This document shows positions 1 to 6,795 of a stretch of DNA of 64,000 nt, one piece after another. Position numbers and translations under genes: made by a program. A model generated the notes under the pieces. The model did not search any database. It had not been told where the DNA came from and saw nothing but the letters and a program-made list of their open reading frames with translations. The stretch lies in assembly GCA_947167515.1 (NCBI GenBank), contig CAMVIM010000005.1, positions 62,001 to 126,000 on the forward strand. The letters are read 5' to 3'. Position 1 is the stretch's first letter, and each line of letters starts with the position of its first letter. The stretch is from an uncultured Prevotellaceae bacterium. GTDB lineage: Bacteria; Bacteroidota; Bacteroidia; Bacteroidales; Bacteroidaceae.

Positions 1-78
1 GAAGTGGATATGCCACAGACCAAGCAGTTGATACGCCACACGCTAAGAAGTGGATGCCTCGTTGACTTGATTGTCTTT

Positions 79-102
79 CCTCCACACATATAAAAGTGGA
101 GG
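79..102. repeat. Short inverted repeat (hairpin)
   Basis: CCTCCAC and GTGGAGG form a perfect 7-bp stem around a 10-base AT-rich loop. It lies in the gene-free first 200 bases, which otherwise hold only the 23-bp array at 131-195. There is no T-run after the stem, so it is not an obvious terminator. Nothing else that I could support as a gene was seen before position 201. Confidence 0.5.
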
Positions 103-130
103 CTTCGCTGTAATAAGGGCAAATGCGATG

Positions 131-195
131 CTGTCGAAGCCTTTTTGCCGACGTCGTCGACGTCGGTTGGTCGATATCGTCGACGTCGATATCGG
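131..195. repeat. 23-bp-period palindromic array (about 3 units)
   Basis: The core GTCGA recurs at 133, 156 and 179, exactly 23 bp apart, and the last two units share the 12-mer TCGTCGACGTCG. Positions 148-166 are a perfect 19-bp odd palindrome, and 172-194 has perfect 8-bp arms CGATATCG. The array sits directly behind the stop codon of the AraC gene at 201. Four other intergenic arrays in this window have the same 23/24-bp period with different sequences. Function unknown. Confidence 0.75.
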
Positions 196-200
196 GGGTG

Positions 201-1091
201 TTAGAGAGGATAATTTTCGGTTCTGTATTTCCGTGGGTTCATCCCCTTCATGCGCTGGAAGAAGCGGGCGAAGGTGGTGGAATCGGCAAAGTGGAGGCGG
301 TCGCCTATTTGAGCGATGCTGAGTGAGGTTTGGCGCAGTAGGAAAGTGGCTTCCATCAGCAACAACTGATTGATGTAATCGACAACAGTACGTCCTCCTG
401 ACACCTGACGGACAATGCGTGAGAGGTAGGTGGTGGTGATGCAGAGTTCGGAGGCGTAGAAGCCGATGTCGTGGTGCTCGGCGAAGTGTTGGGGCAGCAG
501 GCCGAGGAATCCGATGAAAATTTCCTCAATGCGCTTGGGGAAGCGGTGCTCCTGGATGCTGTGCTCCTGAATGGCAGAGAGGTCGAGCAGGAAGAGGTTA
601 TAAAGCATCTTCAGGCTGTCATTGGCTTGGGGTAGCCCCATCTGTTGATACTGAATCATCATCTGCATCAGCTCGCGCAGACGGCGTAAGTCGTCGGTCT
701 TCAGCGAGAGTACGGGCGAGGTGAGTTCCACCACCATGAAATAAGCGGTACGAATGGCGTCGCGTACCGATGGCTGGCTGAGTGTGAAATGCTCGTCCGC
801 TAATAGGCAGATGCCGCTGTAGTCGCTGGAAGACGAGAGGACGGTGACCTCGAAGCCGGGCGAATAGGTATAGAGGTCGCCCTCGCGAAGCGTCAGTTCG
901 CGTTCATTATATAATATAGTAACCCAACCTTTCGTGACAATCGTAAAGGTGTAGCACGACAAGAAGCCGTTCGTCTCGTTCGTGCCAAATGTCCATTCTA
1001 CGTTGGTCTCTAAGCAGATGACATTCCCGTCCCATGTTCCCTTGGGCACAGGCAGGTCTCTCAGTTGCCAAAATTCCTTTAAGTTGTACAC
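201..1091 (-). CDS. AraC family transcriptional regulator
   Basis: The 296-residue protein has an N-terminal cupin-like sensing part (about residues 1-170) and a C-terminal pair of helix-turn-helix motifs typical of AraC/XylS (about 195-292), including the stretch SIAQIGDRLHFADSTTFARF before a final PRKYR. The start used is GTG at 1091; no better ATG lies nearby. It is divergent from the ferritin-like gene at 1288, and two 21-bp-spaced direct repeats lie between them (1169-1205), so it may control that neighbour as well as itself. Its ligand cannot be read from sequence. A 7-bp repeat array (1095-1136) occupies its short 5' leader. Confidence 0.9.
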   Translation of the reverse strand: MYNLKEFWQLRDLPVPKGTWDGNVICLETNVEWTFGTNETNGFLSCYTFTIVTKGWVTILYNERELTLREGDLYTYSPGFEVTVLSSSSDYSGICLLADEHFTLSQPSVRDAIRTAYFMVVELTSPVLSLKTDDLRRLRELMQMMIQYQQMGLPQANDSLKMLYNLFLLDLSAIQEHSIQEHRFPKRIEEIFIGFLGLLPQHFAEHHDIGFYASELCITTTYLSRIVRQVSGGRTVVDYINQLLLMEATFLLRQTSLSIAQIGDRLHFADSTTFARFFQRMKGMNPRKYRTENYPL

Positions 1092-1094
1092 CTT

Positions 1095-1136
1095 GATAAT
1101 TTACAATTTGACTATATACTATTTACTATTTATGCT
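1095..1136. repeat. Heptanucleotide repeat array
   Basis: Six imperfect 7-bp units (such as TACAATT, ATACTAT, TTACTAT) run directly upstream of the AraC start codon, between it and its -7 box at 1146-1153. The same 7-bp period is seen in several other places in the window. Copy-number changes would alter leader length. Confidence 0.6.
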
Positions 1137-1145
1137 GTCGCGCTG

Positions 1146-1153
1146 CAAAGATA
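1146..1153 (-). promoter_or_regulatory. -7 box for the AraC gene
   Basis: Read on the minus strand this is TATCTTTG, matching the Bacteroidetes -7 consensus TAnnTTTG, about 55 bases before the GTG start of the AraC gene. No clear -33 TTTG was found at the right distance. Confidence 0.55.
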
Positions 1154-1168
1154 TAATAAAAAAATGAA

Positions 1169-1205
1169 TTTGTTTCGTTTCAGTCGGTTTTTGTTTCGTT
1201 TGAGT
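1169..1205. promoter_or_regulatory. Direct repeat, possible AraC-family binding site
   Basis: TTTGTTTCGTTT followed by C/G-AGT occurs at 1169-1184 and again at 1190-1205, 21 bp apart. The second copy ends exactly at the -33 TTTG (1205-1208) of the ferritin-like gene promoter. Two direct half-sites 21 bp apart, abutting the upstream promoter element, is the layout used by AraC itself at araI. The link to this AraC protein is inference. Confidence 0.5.
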
Positions 1206-1238
1206 TTGTATTTTTATATGAAAAACGGTGTACCTTTG
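1205..1238 (+). promoter_or_regulatory. Promoter of the ferritin-like gene
   Basis: TTTG at 1205-1208 and TACCTTTG at 1231-1238 are 22 bp apart, close to the Bacteroidetes -33/-7 arrangement. The ATG at 1288 follows after about 45 bases of leader. Confidence 0.7.
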
Positions 1239-1287
1239 CACTCAGATAACAATCAACATGAGTATTAACTTTAAAAACATTTAAACT

Positions 1288-1743
1288 ATGGACAAGCAGA
1301 AATCAATCGAAGCATTGCAGTTTTTCGTGACAGGCCTTTCTGAAGGCGCATTCGTACACAAGGTACAGGGACAGATTTTCAAGGCTCAGGGCTTTACGAA
1401 GCTGGGCGAGAAGTACATCGGCCACTACACGGAGGAGATGGAATGGGTGGAGAAGTTCATCGACCGCATCCTCGACCTGGGCGGTGAGGTGAAGGTGGAG
1501 AAGCACGAGGCACGTGCGCTCTGCTACGATCCTGTGGAGTACATCAAGGAAGACCTGAAGATTCAGGAGCCAGGCGTGGAATTGCTGCGCAAGTGCATGG
1601 GTTCGGTATGTGAGGACTATCTCACGTTCGACATCCTGAAGGCCTATCTGGCTGACGAAGAGGAAGACCTCTACTGGAGTCAGGGTGCTCTTGAAATGAT
1701 TGAGAAGATTGGCGCACAGAACTGGCTGCTCATGCAGATGTAA
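1288..1743 (+). CDS. Ferritin-like protein, bacterioferritin fold
   Basis: This 151-residue all-helical protein resembles bacterioferritin/Dps-like four-helix bundles: compare TEEMEWVEKFIDRILDLGG with the family's DEMKHADRYIERILFLEG, and ADEEEDLYW with DEEEHIDW. Both positions where bacterioferritin has a diiron-ligand histidine are replaced here (Trp and Asp), so ferroxidase activity is doubtful. It has its own promoter and is followed by a small HTH protein gene and an MBL-rubredoxin gene, all on the same strand, which suggests a redox or iron-stress cluster. The function of this subgroup is not known to me. Confidence 0.75.
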   Translation: MDKQKSIEALQFFVTGLSEGAFVHKVQGQIFKAQGFTKLGEKYIGHYTEEMEWVEKFIDRILDLGGEVKVEKHEARALCYDPVEYIKEDLKIQEPGVELLRKCMGSVCEDYLTFDILKAYLADEEEDLYWSQGALEMIEKIGAQNWLLMQM

Positions 1744-1748
1744 GTTAA

Positions 1749-1797
1749 TTGATAATTGACAATTGACAGTTGACAGTTGACAATTGATAATTGAAAA
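1749..1797. repeat. Perfect-register heptanucleotide array (7 units)
   Basis: Seven consecutive 7-mers, TTGATAA, TTGACAA, TTGACAG, TTGACAG, TTGACAA, TTGATAA and TTGAAAA, fill the whole gap between the ferritin-like gene and the ATG of the small HTH gene at 1800. The first six are ordered symmetrically. Such arrays recur at other gene junctions here. Confidence 0.85.
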
Positions 1798-1799
1798 TT

Positions 1800-1970
1800 A
1801 TGAAGGAGAAGGTATTACAGGCCATGCGTGAGTTCGGCGCTCCCGTCAACGCTGGCAAGATTGCGGAGATCACAGGTATCGACCGCAAGGAAGTGGATAA
1901 GGCTTTCGCTGAGTTGAAGAAAGAGGGCGCGATTGTGTCTCCCGTACGTTGCAAGTGGCAACCCGCTTGA
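1800..1970 (+). CDS. Small winged-helix/HTH protein (56 aa)
   Basis: The ATG at 1800 opens a 56-residue frame ending with TGA at 1970. The sequence reads as a helix-turn-helix domain: VLQAMREFGAPVNAGKIAE, then TGIDRKEVDKAFAELKKEGA, ending in a short beta-like tail SPVRCKWQPA. That is the layout of a minimal winged helix with no effector domain. It sits between the ferritin-like gene and the MBL-rubredoxin gene and is directly preceded by the 7-bp array. It is likely a transcription factor or co-regulator; target unknown. Confidence 0.75.
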   Translation: MKEKVLQAMREFGAPVNAGKIAEITGIDRKEVDKAFAELKKEGAIVSPVRCKWQPA

Positions 1971-2028
1971 TGATCTCTACGGCATCGACGTGTGCATCCG
2001 CACCGCGAGCATACACATTTTTTGCCAA

Positions 2029-2055
2029 GGGGAGGGCCTCGGCTCTCCCTTTTTT
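2029..2055 (+). terminator. Rho-independent terminator
   Basis: GGGAGGGCC pairs with GGCTCTCCC (one G-T wobble) and is followed by six T. It closes the ferritin-like/HTH unit before the MBL-rubredoxin gene at 2095. Confidence 0.8.
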
Positions 2056-2094
2056 ACCTGTAGAAGAATAACCTAACTAACAATATTCTATATT

Positions 2095-3036
2095 ATGGAA
2101 ATCAAAGCAGTAAAATTCCGTAAAGACGGATTCTATACCCAGCCCTTCGTATTCGGAGGCGAGGAAGGACCAGACAAGTTTGACAAGAACGTGCGCTATC
2201 GCGGCAGTCTTCAGAACTATCTGATTGACACAGGCAGCGAGGTGATTCTGGTGGATACCGGCCTGCCCGCAGGCTTCCCCGAGGAAGTTCCCAATGAAGA
2301 TTCACTCATCTATACAGGCAAGGACATCAGTAGCTATATGGATGCTTTCAAGGCCCTCGGCTACAAGCCTGAACAGGTGACGAAGATACTTGTTACCCAC
2401 AAGCATGTTGACCACACTGGTGAGCTGAAGAGCTTCCCCAATGCGAAGATTTATGTGAACAAAGAAGAGGTGGATGCCGCCGAGTTGCAGGGACTGACGA
2501 ACATCGTCCCCGTCAGCTATACCGACGGAGCCTACTACAACTTCCCCGAAAGCCAGAAGATAGCCGACGGCATCTACTACATCAAGGCCAAGGGTCACAC
2601 CAAGGGCAACAGCATCATCGTGGTGGAGATGGACGGCCTGTTCTACATGATTCACGGCGACATCACCTACGTGGACGAAGCGCTCTACGAGGACAAGCTG
2701 TCGGTAGTCTTTGACGACCTGCCAGCTGCACGTGAGACGCAGAACCGCGTGCGCGAGTTCATCCGCAATCATCCCACCGTATATTGCGGCACCCACACCC
2801 CACAGGGTTATGAGAACCTGGAGGCCAAGCGCGTGATGGACCTGGATAATCCCGTGCCGACCGTTCTGGCTGAAGTCGATTTCTCCAAACAGGAAGCGTC
2901 TGGCAAGTACGTCTGCTCCATCTGCAGCTACGTCTATGACCCTGCAGAGCACGACGGCGTCGCCTTCGAAGACCTGCCCGACGACTGGAAGTGTCCTCGT
3001 TGCAAGCAGCCGAAGTCGAAGTTCAACCCTGCATAA
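2095..3036 (+). CDS. MBL-fold hydrolase fused to rubredoxin
   Basis: Residues 1 to about 255 are a metallo-beta-lactamase fold with the metal motif THKHVDH, followed by KGHTKGN, the bridging Asp in IHGDITY, and a last His in GTHTPQG. The last 45 or so residues are a rubredoxin with CSIC and CPRC, which bind one iron. The fusion suggests electron transfer from rubredoxin to a metal centre, as in flavodiiron-type or persulfide-processing enzymes, but no flavodoxin domain is present, so the substrate is not assigned. 313 aa. It lies among redox-stress genes and ends at a bidirectional terminator. Confidence 0.88.
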   Translation: MEIKAVKFRKDGFYTQPFVFGGEEGPDKFDKNVRYRGSLQNYLIDTGSEVILVDTGLPAGFPEEVPNEDSLIYTGKDISSYMDAFKALGYKPEQVTKILVTHKHVDHTGELKSFPNAKIYVNKEEVDAAELQGLTNIVPVSYTDGAYYNFPESQKIADGIYYIKAKGHTKGNSIIVVEMDGLFYMIHGDITYVDEALYEDKLSVVFDDLPAARETQNRVREFIRNHPTVYCGTHTPQGYENLEAKRVMDLDNPVPTVLAEVDFSKQEASGKYVCSICSYVYDPAEHDGVAFEDLPDDWKCPRCKQPKSKFNPA

Positions 3037-3054
3037 ATTCTTTTTTATTATTTT

Positions 3055-3088
3055 AAATCCCAAGGCGATATATGTCGCTTTGGGATTT
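3055..3088. terminator. Bidirectional terminator hairpin
   Basis: AAATCCCAAGGCGA pairs with TCGCTTTGGGATTT (14 bp, one G-T wobble) around a 6-base loop. A very similar hairpin follows the glutathione peroxidase gene at 6734-6773. Confidence 0.8.
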
Positions 3089-3104
3089 ATATTCCTTCTG
3101 TTAT

Positions 3105-3116
3105 GTCGTTAACGAT
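3105..3116. promoter_or_regulatory. Operator-like site 1 for the OhrR-type regulator
   Basis: GTCGTTAACGAT carries the inverted core TCG-N4-CGA(T) seen again at 3149 and 3194 and is followed by ATAT. It is the most distal of three such sites before the regulator gene. Confidence 0.5.
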
Positions 3117-3148
3117 ATATTGTTAAACTCTCTTAAATTTTATGATAA

Positions 3149-3160
3149 ATCGATTGCGAT
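3149..3160. promoter_or_regulatory. Operator-like site 2 for the OhrR-type regulator
   Basis: ATCGATTGCGAT is an inverted repeat ATCG-N4-CGAT, followed by ATAAAT. It overlaps the -33 element (TTG at 3154-3156) of the promoter, so binding here would block RNA polymerase. Confidence 0.65.
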
Positions 3161-3183
3161 ATAAATTATTCTTCTTACCTTTG
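3154..3183 (+). promoter_or_regulatory. Promoter of the OhrR-type regulator operon
   Basis: TTG at 3154-3156 lies 19 bp before TACCTTTG at 3176-3183, a good Bacteroidetes -33/-7 pair. Operator-like repeats overlap its -33 element and its likely transcription start. Confidence 0.75.
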
Positions 3184-3193
3184 CGGCAGAAAA

Positions 3194-3205
3194 ATCGCAA
3201 ACGAT
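3194..3205. promoter_or_regulatory. Operator-like site 3 for the OhrR-type regulator
   Basis: ATCGCAAACGAT repeats the ATCG-N4-CGAT core and the following ATAAAT of site 2. It lies just downstream of the -7 box, over the expected start of transcription. Confidence 0.65.
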
Positions 3206-3236
3206 ATAAATAACATTGGATACAACTGAGTTTATC

Positions 3237-3677
3237 ATGCACGAAGAACTGAAACTTGACAACCAGCTTTGCTTCCGCTTATACACCATCAGCAGGCTGA
3301 TCACACAAGCTTATACACCGCTGCTCAACCAGCTGGGCATCACCTATCCACAATATCTGGTGCTGATGGTGCTTTGGGAGCAGGATTCACAACCTGTGAA
3401 CGACATTGCCCACCGGCTGTATTTGGAGACGAACACCGTCACTCCCTTGCTTCAGCGCATGGAGAAACTGGGGCTATTGAAACGCCGCACAGCCAAGGAA
3501 GACAAGCGTCAGCATATTGTGAGCTTGACACAGAAGGGGCGCGACATGCAAGAACAGGCGCTCTGCGTTCCACAAGGCATGATGCAAAGTCTCAGCACAT
3601 GTCCGTTGGGCATGGACGACTATGTCCAGATGAAGGAACAGCTGGACAGCATGATTGAAACACTGAAGACGAGATGA
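3237..3677 (+). CDS. OhrR-type MarR family redox regulator
   Basis: The 146-residue protein matches OhrR/MarR closely: LDNQLCFRLYTISRLITQAY near the N-terminus holds the single Cys in the position used by OhrR to sense organic peroxides, followed by GITYPQYLVLMVLWE and the winged helix with LETNTVTPLLQRMEKLGLL. I chose ATG at 3237; a TTG at 3216 would add seven residues and overlap less well with the family. The promoter has three ATCG-N4-CGAT repeats, so autorepression is likely. The stop overlaps the next gene by 4 bases (ATGA), giving an operon with a radical SAM protein and a flavodoxin. Regulator class is strong; ligand is inferred from the Cys. Confidence 0.88.
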   Translation: MHEELKLDNQLCFRLYTISRLITQAYTPLLNQLGITYPQYLVLMVLWEQDSQPVNDIAHRLYLETNTVTPLLQRMEKLGLLKRRTAKEDKRQHIVSLTQKGRDMQEQALCVPQGMMQSLSTCPLGMDDYVQMKEQLDSMIETLKTR

Positions 3678-4768
3678 AACTGGACGAATACATGAGCGAG
3701 AGCATTCGCAACATTATGGCGAAGGCTTATAAGAACGTGCTCCGAAATCCACGCGAGGCGAAGTTCGCCTACAGGATGCAGCGACTGTTTGAGAAGTCGG
3801 AAAAGCGCCGTCGCGAGGTGAGCGAACGTGAGGAGATGGACATTCCTCCGTTTCTCATCAGCAGTATATCGACCACGTGCAACCTGCAATGCAAGGGATG
3901 TTATGCCCGCAAGAACGGTATTGCTGACGACCCAGGCAAAGACGGCAAGCACACATTGCAACCCGAAGAGTGGCGTCGCATCTTCACCGAAGCAGCAAGT
4001 CTGGGCATCAACTTTTCCCTTTTGGCAGGTGGCGAACCTCTGATGCGGAAGGATTTGCTTGAATCCATCAGCAACGTGGAAGACATGATATTCCCCATTT
4101 TCACAAACGGAACACTCATTGGCCCCACCTATCTCGAATTTTTCGAGAAGCACCTCAATATGGTGCCCATCATTAGTCTGGAGGGATTGCAGACGAGCAC
4201 CGACCAGCGGCGTGGACAGGGGGTGTTCAAGAAAACGATGCAGGCGATGGAAGACCTCAGCCAGCGAAAACTGTTCTTCGGCACCAGCATCACCGTCACC
4301 ACCGAGAACATGACCTTTGTCACCTCCACCGACTTCATCGACCATTTGCGCTCTTATGGCTGCAAGATAATCTTCTATGTGGAGTATGTACCATTGGACG
4401 AGGGTACGGAGCACCTTGCTTTCGGTGATGAGCATGTGGAGCAGATGGAGCAGACGATGAACATCCGTCGGGAGCAATACGAAGATTTAATCTTCCTCTC
4501 CTTCCCGGGTGATGAGAAAGCCCTCGGGGGCTGTCTGGCCTCCGGACGAGGATTCTTCCACATAGGACCAGACGGAGCGGCGGAGCCATGCCCTTTCTCG
4601 CCCTACAGCGACAGCAACGTGGCAAAGATGGGTGTGCTTGGTGCCCTGAAGTCTCCTCTGTTCCGCCGCATCCGCGATGCGCGTGCCTTGGGTTGGGAGC
4701 ACACAGGTGGTTGCACACTTTTCGAGCATCGCGAAGAAATAGAAGCATTAACTCAACAAAAAGAATAG
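3674..4768 (+). CDS. Radical SAM protein
   Basis: The 364-residue protein has the radical SAM cluster motif CNLQCKGC (Cys69, Cys73, Cys76), the AdoMet GGEP motif (LLAGGEPLMRKDL), and a C-terminal region with further cysteines (GGC, EPCPF, GGC) that may hold an auxiliary cluster in the manner of SPASM-type proteins. Residues 1-55 form a basic helical extension. It overlaps the OhrR-type gene by 4 bases and is followed 3 bases later by a flavodoxin, which could supply electrons. The substrate cannot be told from sequence. Confidence 0.85.
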   Translation: MKLDEYMSESIRNIMAKAYKNVLRNPREAKFAYRMQRLFEKSEKRRREVSEREEMDIPPFLISSISTTCNLQCKGCYARKNGIADDPGKDGKHTLQPEEWRRIFTEAASLGINFSLLAGGEPLMRKDLLESISNVEDMIFPIFTNGTLIGPTYLEFFEKHLNMVPIISLEGLQTSTDQRRGQGVFKKTMQAMEDLSQRKLFFGTSITVTTENMTFVTSTDFIDHLRSYGCKIIFYVEYVPLDEGTEHLAFGDEHVEQMEQTMNIRREQYEDLIFLSFPGDEKALGGCLASGRGFFHIGPDGAAEPCPFSPYSDSNVAKMGVLGALKSPLFRRIRDARALGWEHTGGCTLFEHREEIEALTQQKE

Positions 4769-4771
4769 ACA

Positions 4772-5191
4772 ATGAAAACAGCAATTCGTTATTACAGCAA
4801 GTTCGGCCACACCGCAAAAATGGTGGAGGCCGTGAAGGACATTGTAGGTGCAGAACCTCAGACCGTCGCCATTCCGCTCGGCGAACCCGTAGATGTGCTT
4901 TTCCTCGGCGCAGGCGTCTTTATGGGTAAGGTGAACAGCCAAGTCAACGATTTCATCAAAACACTCACGCCCGACATGGTGAAGTGCGTGGTTTGCTTCG
5001 GTTCCTGCGCCATCATCAAGTCGCCTGTGCCACAAATGCGCAAGGCTCTTGAGTTACGGGGTGTCAAGGTGAGTGATATGGAGTTCACTTGTCCAGGTTC
5101 TATGGGACTTGTCAAGTCGGGACATCCTAATGCCGATGACATCACAGCATTCAAGGATTTTGTTGAGGATGTGCTTCAACAAATAAAATAA
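4772..5191 (+). CDS. Flavodoxin family protein
   Basis: 139 residues. The N-terminal RYYSKFGHTAKMVEAV is an FMN phosphate-binding loop of the flavodoxin type, followed by the alternating beta-alpha pattern of the fold (VDVLFLGAGVF, KCVVCFGSCA). It lies 3 bases after the radical SAM gene, so it is probably that enzyme's reductant or part of the same peroxide response. The TAA at 5189-5191 adjoins a GTG at 5192 that could extend the next gene. Confidence 0.82.
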   Translation: MKTAIRYYSKFGHTAKMVEAVKDIVGAEPQTVAIPLGEPVDVLFLGAGVFMGKVNSQVNDFIKTLTPDMVKCVVCFGSCAIIKSPVPQMRKALELRGVKVSDMEFTCPGSMGLVKSGHPNADDITAFKDFVEDVLQQIK

Positions 5192-5203
5192 GTGCTGATA
5201 TAT

Positions 5204-5234
5204 TTTGTATTGTATTCGGCTTTCACTACCTTTG
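5204..5234 (+). promoter_or_regulatory. Promoter directly against the ZIP gene start
   Basis: TTTG at 5204-5207 and TACCTTTG at 5227-5234 are exactly 19 bp apart. The -7 box ends only 5 bases before the ATG at 5240, so transcription would begin at or next to the start codon and give a leaderless or nearly leaderless mRNA. Confidence 0.65.
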
Positions 5235-5239
5235 TACTG

Positions 5240-6052
5240 ATGACAACGACATTGATTATAGGACTGCTCATCCCGCTGCTGGGCACGATGCTCGGCTCAG
5301 CCTTCGTCTTTTTGATGAAGGATGAGATGCCTCCGCGCTTGCAGAAAGCATTGCTGGGCTTCGCATCGGGCGTGATGGTCGCGGCTTCTGTGTGGTCGCT
5401 GCTGATTCCAGCGATGGAGATAGCTTCAATTCATAATTCACAATGCATAATGCATAATGAGACTAACGCGTGGTCGGTACTTCCTGCGGCTGTTGGTTTT
5501 CTGCTTGGTATGGGCTTCTTGTTGCTCATTGACGAACTGACACCTCACTTGCATATTGGTACAGACAAGCCCGAAGGCATGCGCTCGCATCTGTCTAAGA
5601 CCGCCATGCTTGCCCTTGCAGTCACCATACATAATCTGCCTGAAGGTATGGCTGTCGGTGTCGTGTTTGCTGGGGCAGACAGCGGGGCGACGAACCTTTC
5701 GTTGGCCAGTGCCCTGGCTGTCGCTGTGGGTATCGCCATCCAGAACGTTCCCGAGGGAGCCATCATCTCCATGCCGATGCGGGCAGCAGGAAACAGCCGT
5801 TGGCGGTCGTTCCTGCTTGGTTCGCTGAGTGGGGCAGTGGAACCCGTTGGAGCCGTTGCCGTGATGTTGCTCGCCTCACTGCTCATGCCCGTTCTTCCGT
5901 ATATGCTTGCCTTTGCCGCTGGCGCTATGTTCTACGTCGTGGTCGAGGAACTCATCCCCGAGGCCTCCGAGGGGCAGCACTCCAATCTCAGCACCATCGG
6001 CTTTGCCATCGGTTTCGTCCTGATGATGGTGCTCGATGTGGTGATGGGATGA
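5240..6052 (+). CDS. ZIP family metal transporter
   Basis: 270 residues with about eight hydrophobic segments and the ZIP signatures HNLPEGMAVGV and IQNVPEGAIISMP, which carry the metal-binding His, Asn and Glu of helices IV and V; it transports zinc or another divalent metal across the inner membrane. I chose ATG at 5240; GTG at 5192 (16 residues longer) would join it to the flavodoxin stop. An internal stretch encoding IHNSQCIMHNETN is made of 7-bp repeats (5428-5462) and looks inserted in the loop between helices III and IV. The closeness to redox genes suggests metal supply during stress, by inference. Confidence 0.87.
   Translation: MTTTLIIGLLIPLLGTMLGSAFVFLMKDEMPPRLQKALLGFASGVMVAASVWSLLIPAMEIASIHNSQCIMHNETNAWSVLPAAVGFLLGMGFLLLIDELTPHLHIGTDKPEGMRSHLSKTAMLALAVTIHNLPEGMAVGVVFAGADSGATNLSLASALAVAVGIAIQNVPEGAIISMPMRAAGNSRWRSFLLGSLSGAVEPVGAVAVMLLASLLMPVLPYMLAFAAGAMFYVVVEELIPEASEGQHSNLSTIGFAIGFVLMMVLDVVMG
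5428..5462. repeat. Heptanucleotide array inside the ZIP coding sequence
   Basis: AATTCAT, AATTCAC, AATGCAT, AATGCAT and AATGAGA follow in exact 7-bp register within the ZIP transporter gene. Because 7 is not a multiple of 3, loss or gain of a unit would shift the reading frame. Confidence 0.8.
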
Positions 6053-6101
6053 TTGGACTGTAGCAAACGCTAACTAAACTATCATATATATTGCGACTTA
6101 C

Positions 6102-6728
6102 ATGAAAAATTTATTAACCATTATGACAGCAGCCGTTCTTTGTCTGCTGTCATGCAAAACCAACGCAAGCGACATGAATACCATTTATGATTTTACAGCC
6201 CTTTCGAACAAGGGTAAGGAAGTGAACTTCGCCGACTATCAGGGCAAGGTTCTGCTCATCGTCAACACCGCCTCGAAGTGCGGTTTCACCCCTCAGTATG
6301 ATGGTCTGGAGGCCCTCTACCAGAAGTATAAAGACCAAGGACTCGTCATCATCGGCTTCCCTTGTGACCAGTTTGGTCATCAGGAACCAGGCACGGACGA
6401 GCAGATTGAGGAGTTCTGCCGCATCAACCACGGTGTCACCTTCCCTTTGATGTCGAAGATTGAGGTGAATGGCGAGGGTGCTCATCCCATCTACCAGTGG
6501 CTGAAGAGTCAGGCTGGCTTTGCTGGCTTCGACCCAGCGCATCCGCTCACAAAGCTTCTTGACGAGATGTTCACCAAGGCTGACCCTGACTATGCATCGA
6601 AGCCCGACATTAAATGGAACTTCACCAAGTTCCTCATCAACAAGGAGGGCAGGGTGGTCAGCCGCTTCGAGCCTACCACCGAGCCACAAGGCTTGGAAGA
6701 GAGCATCGAGAAGGAACTGGCGAAGTAA
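6102..6728 (+). CDS. Glutathione peroxidase family lipoprotein
   Basis: 208 residues. The N-terminus MKNLLTIMTAAVLCLLSC is a lipoprotein signal with the modified Cys in LLSC. The mature part is a GPx/BtuE thioredoxin fold with catalytic Cys in NTASKCGFTPQY, Gln in FPCDQFGHQEPG and Trp-Asn in IKWNFTKF. It reduces peroxides, most likely with thioredoxin as donor since Cys replaces selenocysteine. As a lipoprotein it would act outside the inner membrane, unlike most bacterial GPx. It fits the preceding peroxide-response operon and is closed by a terminator at 6734. Confidence 0.92.
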   Translation: MKNLLTIMTAAVLCLLSCKTNASDMNTIYDFTALSNKGKEVNFADYQGKVLLIVNTASKCGFTPQYDGLEALYQKYKDQGLVIIGFPCDQFGHQEPGTDEQIEEFCRINHGVTFPLMSKIEVNGEGAHPIYQWLKSQAGFAGFDPAHPLTKLLDEMFTKADPDYASKPDIKWNFTKFLINKEGRVVSRFEPTTEPQGLEESIEKELAK

Positions 6729-6733
6729 CAACC

Positions 6734-6773
6734 AAAAATCCCAAGGCGAACCGATGTCGCTTTTGGGATTTTT
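6734..6773 (+). terminator. Terminator after glutathione peroxidase
   Basis: AAAAATCCCAA pairs with the TTGGGATTTTT half around a smaller GCGA/TCGC stem. It is nearly the same hairpin as at 3055-3088. Confidence 0.8.
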
Positions 6774-6795
6774 AATCTCTAATCTTTACCTTTTT

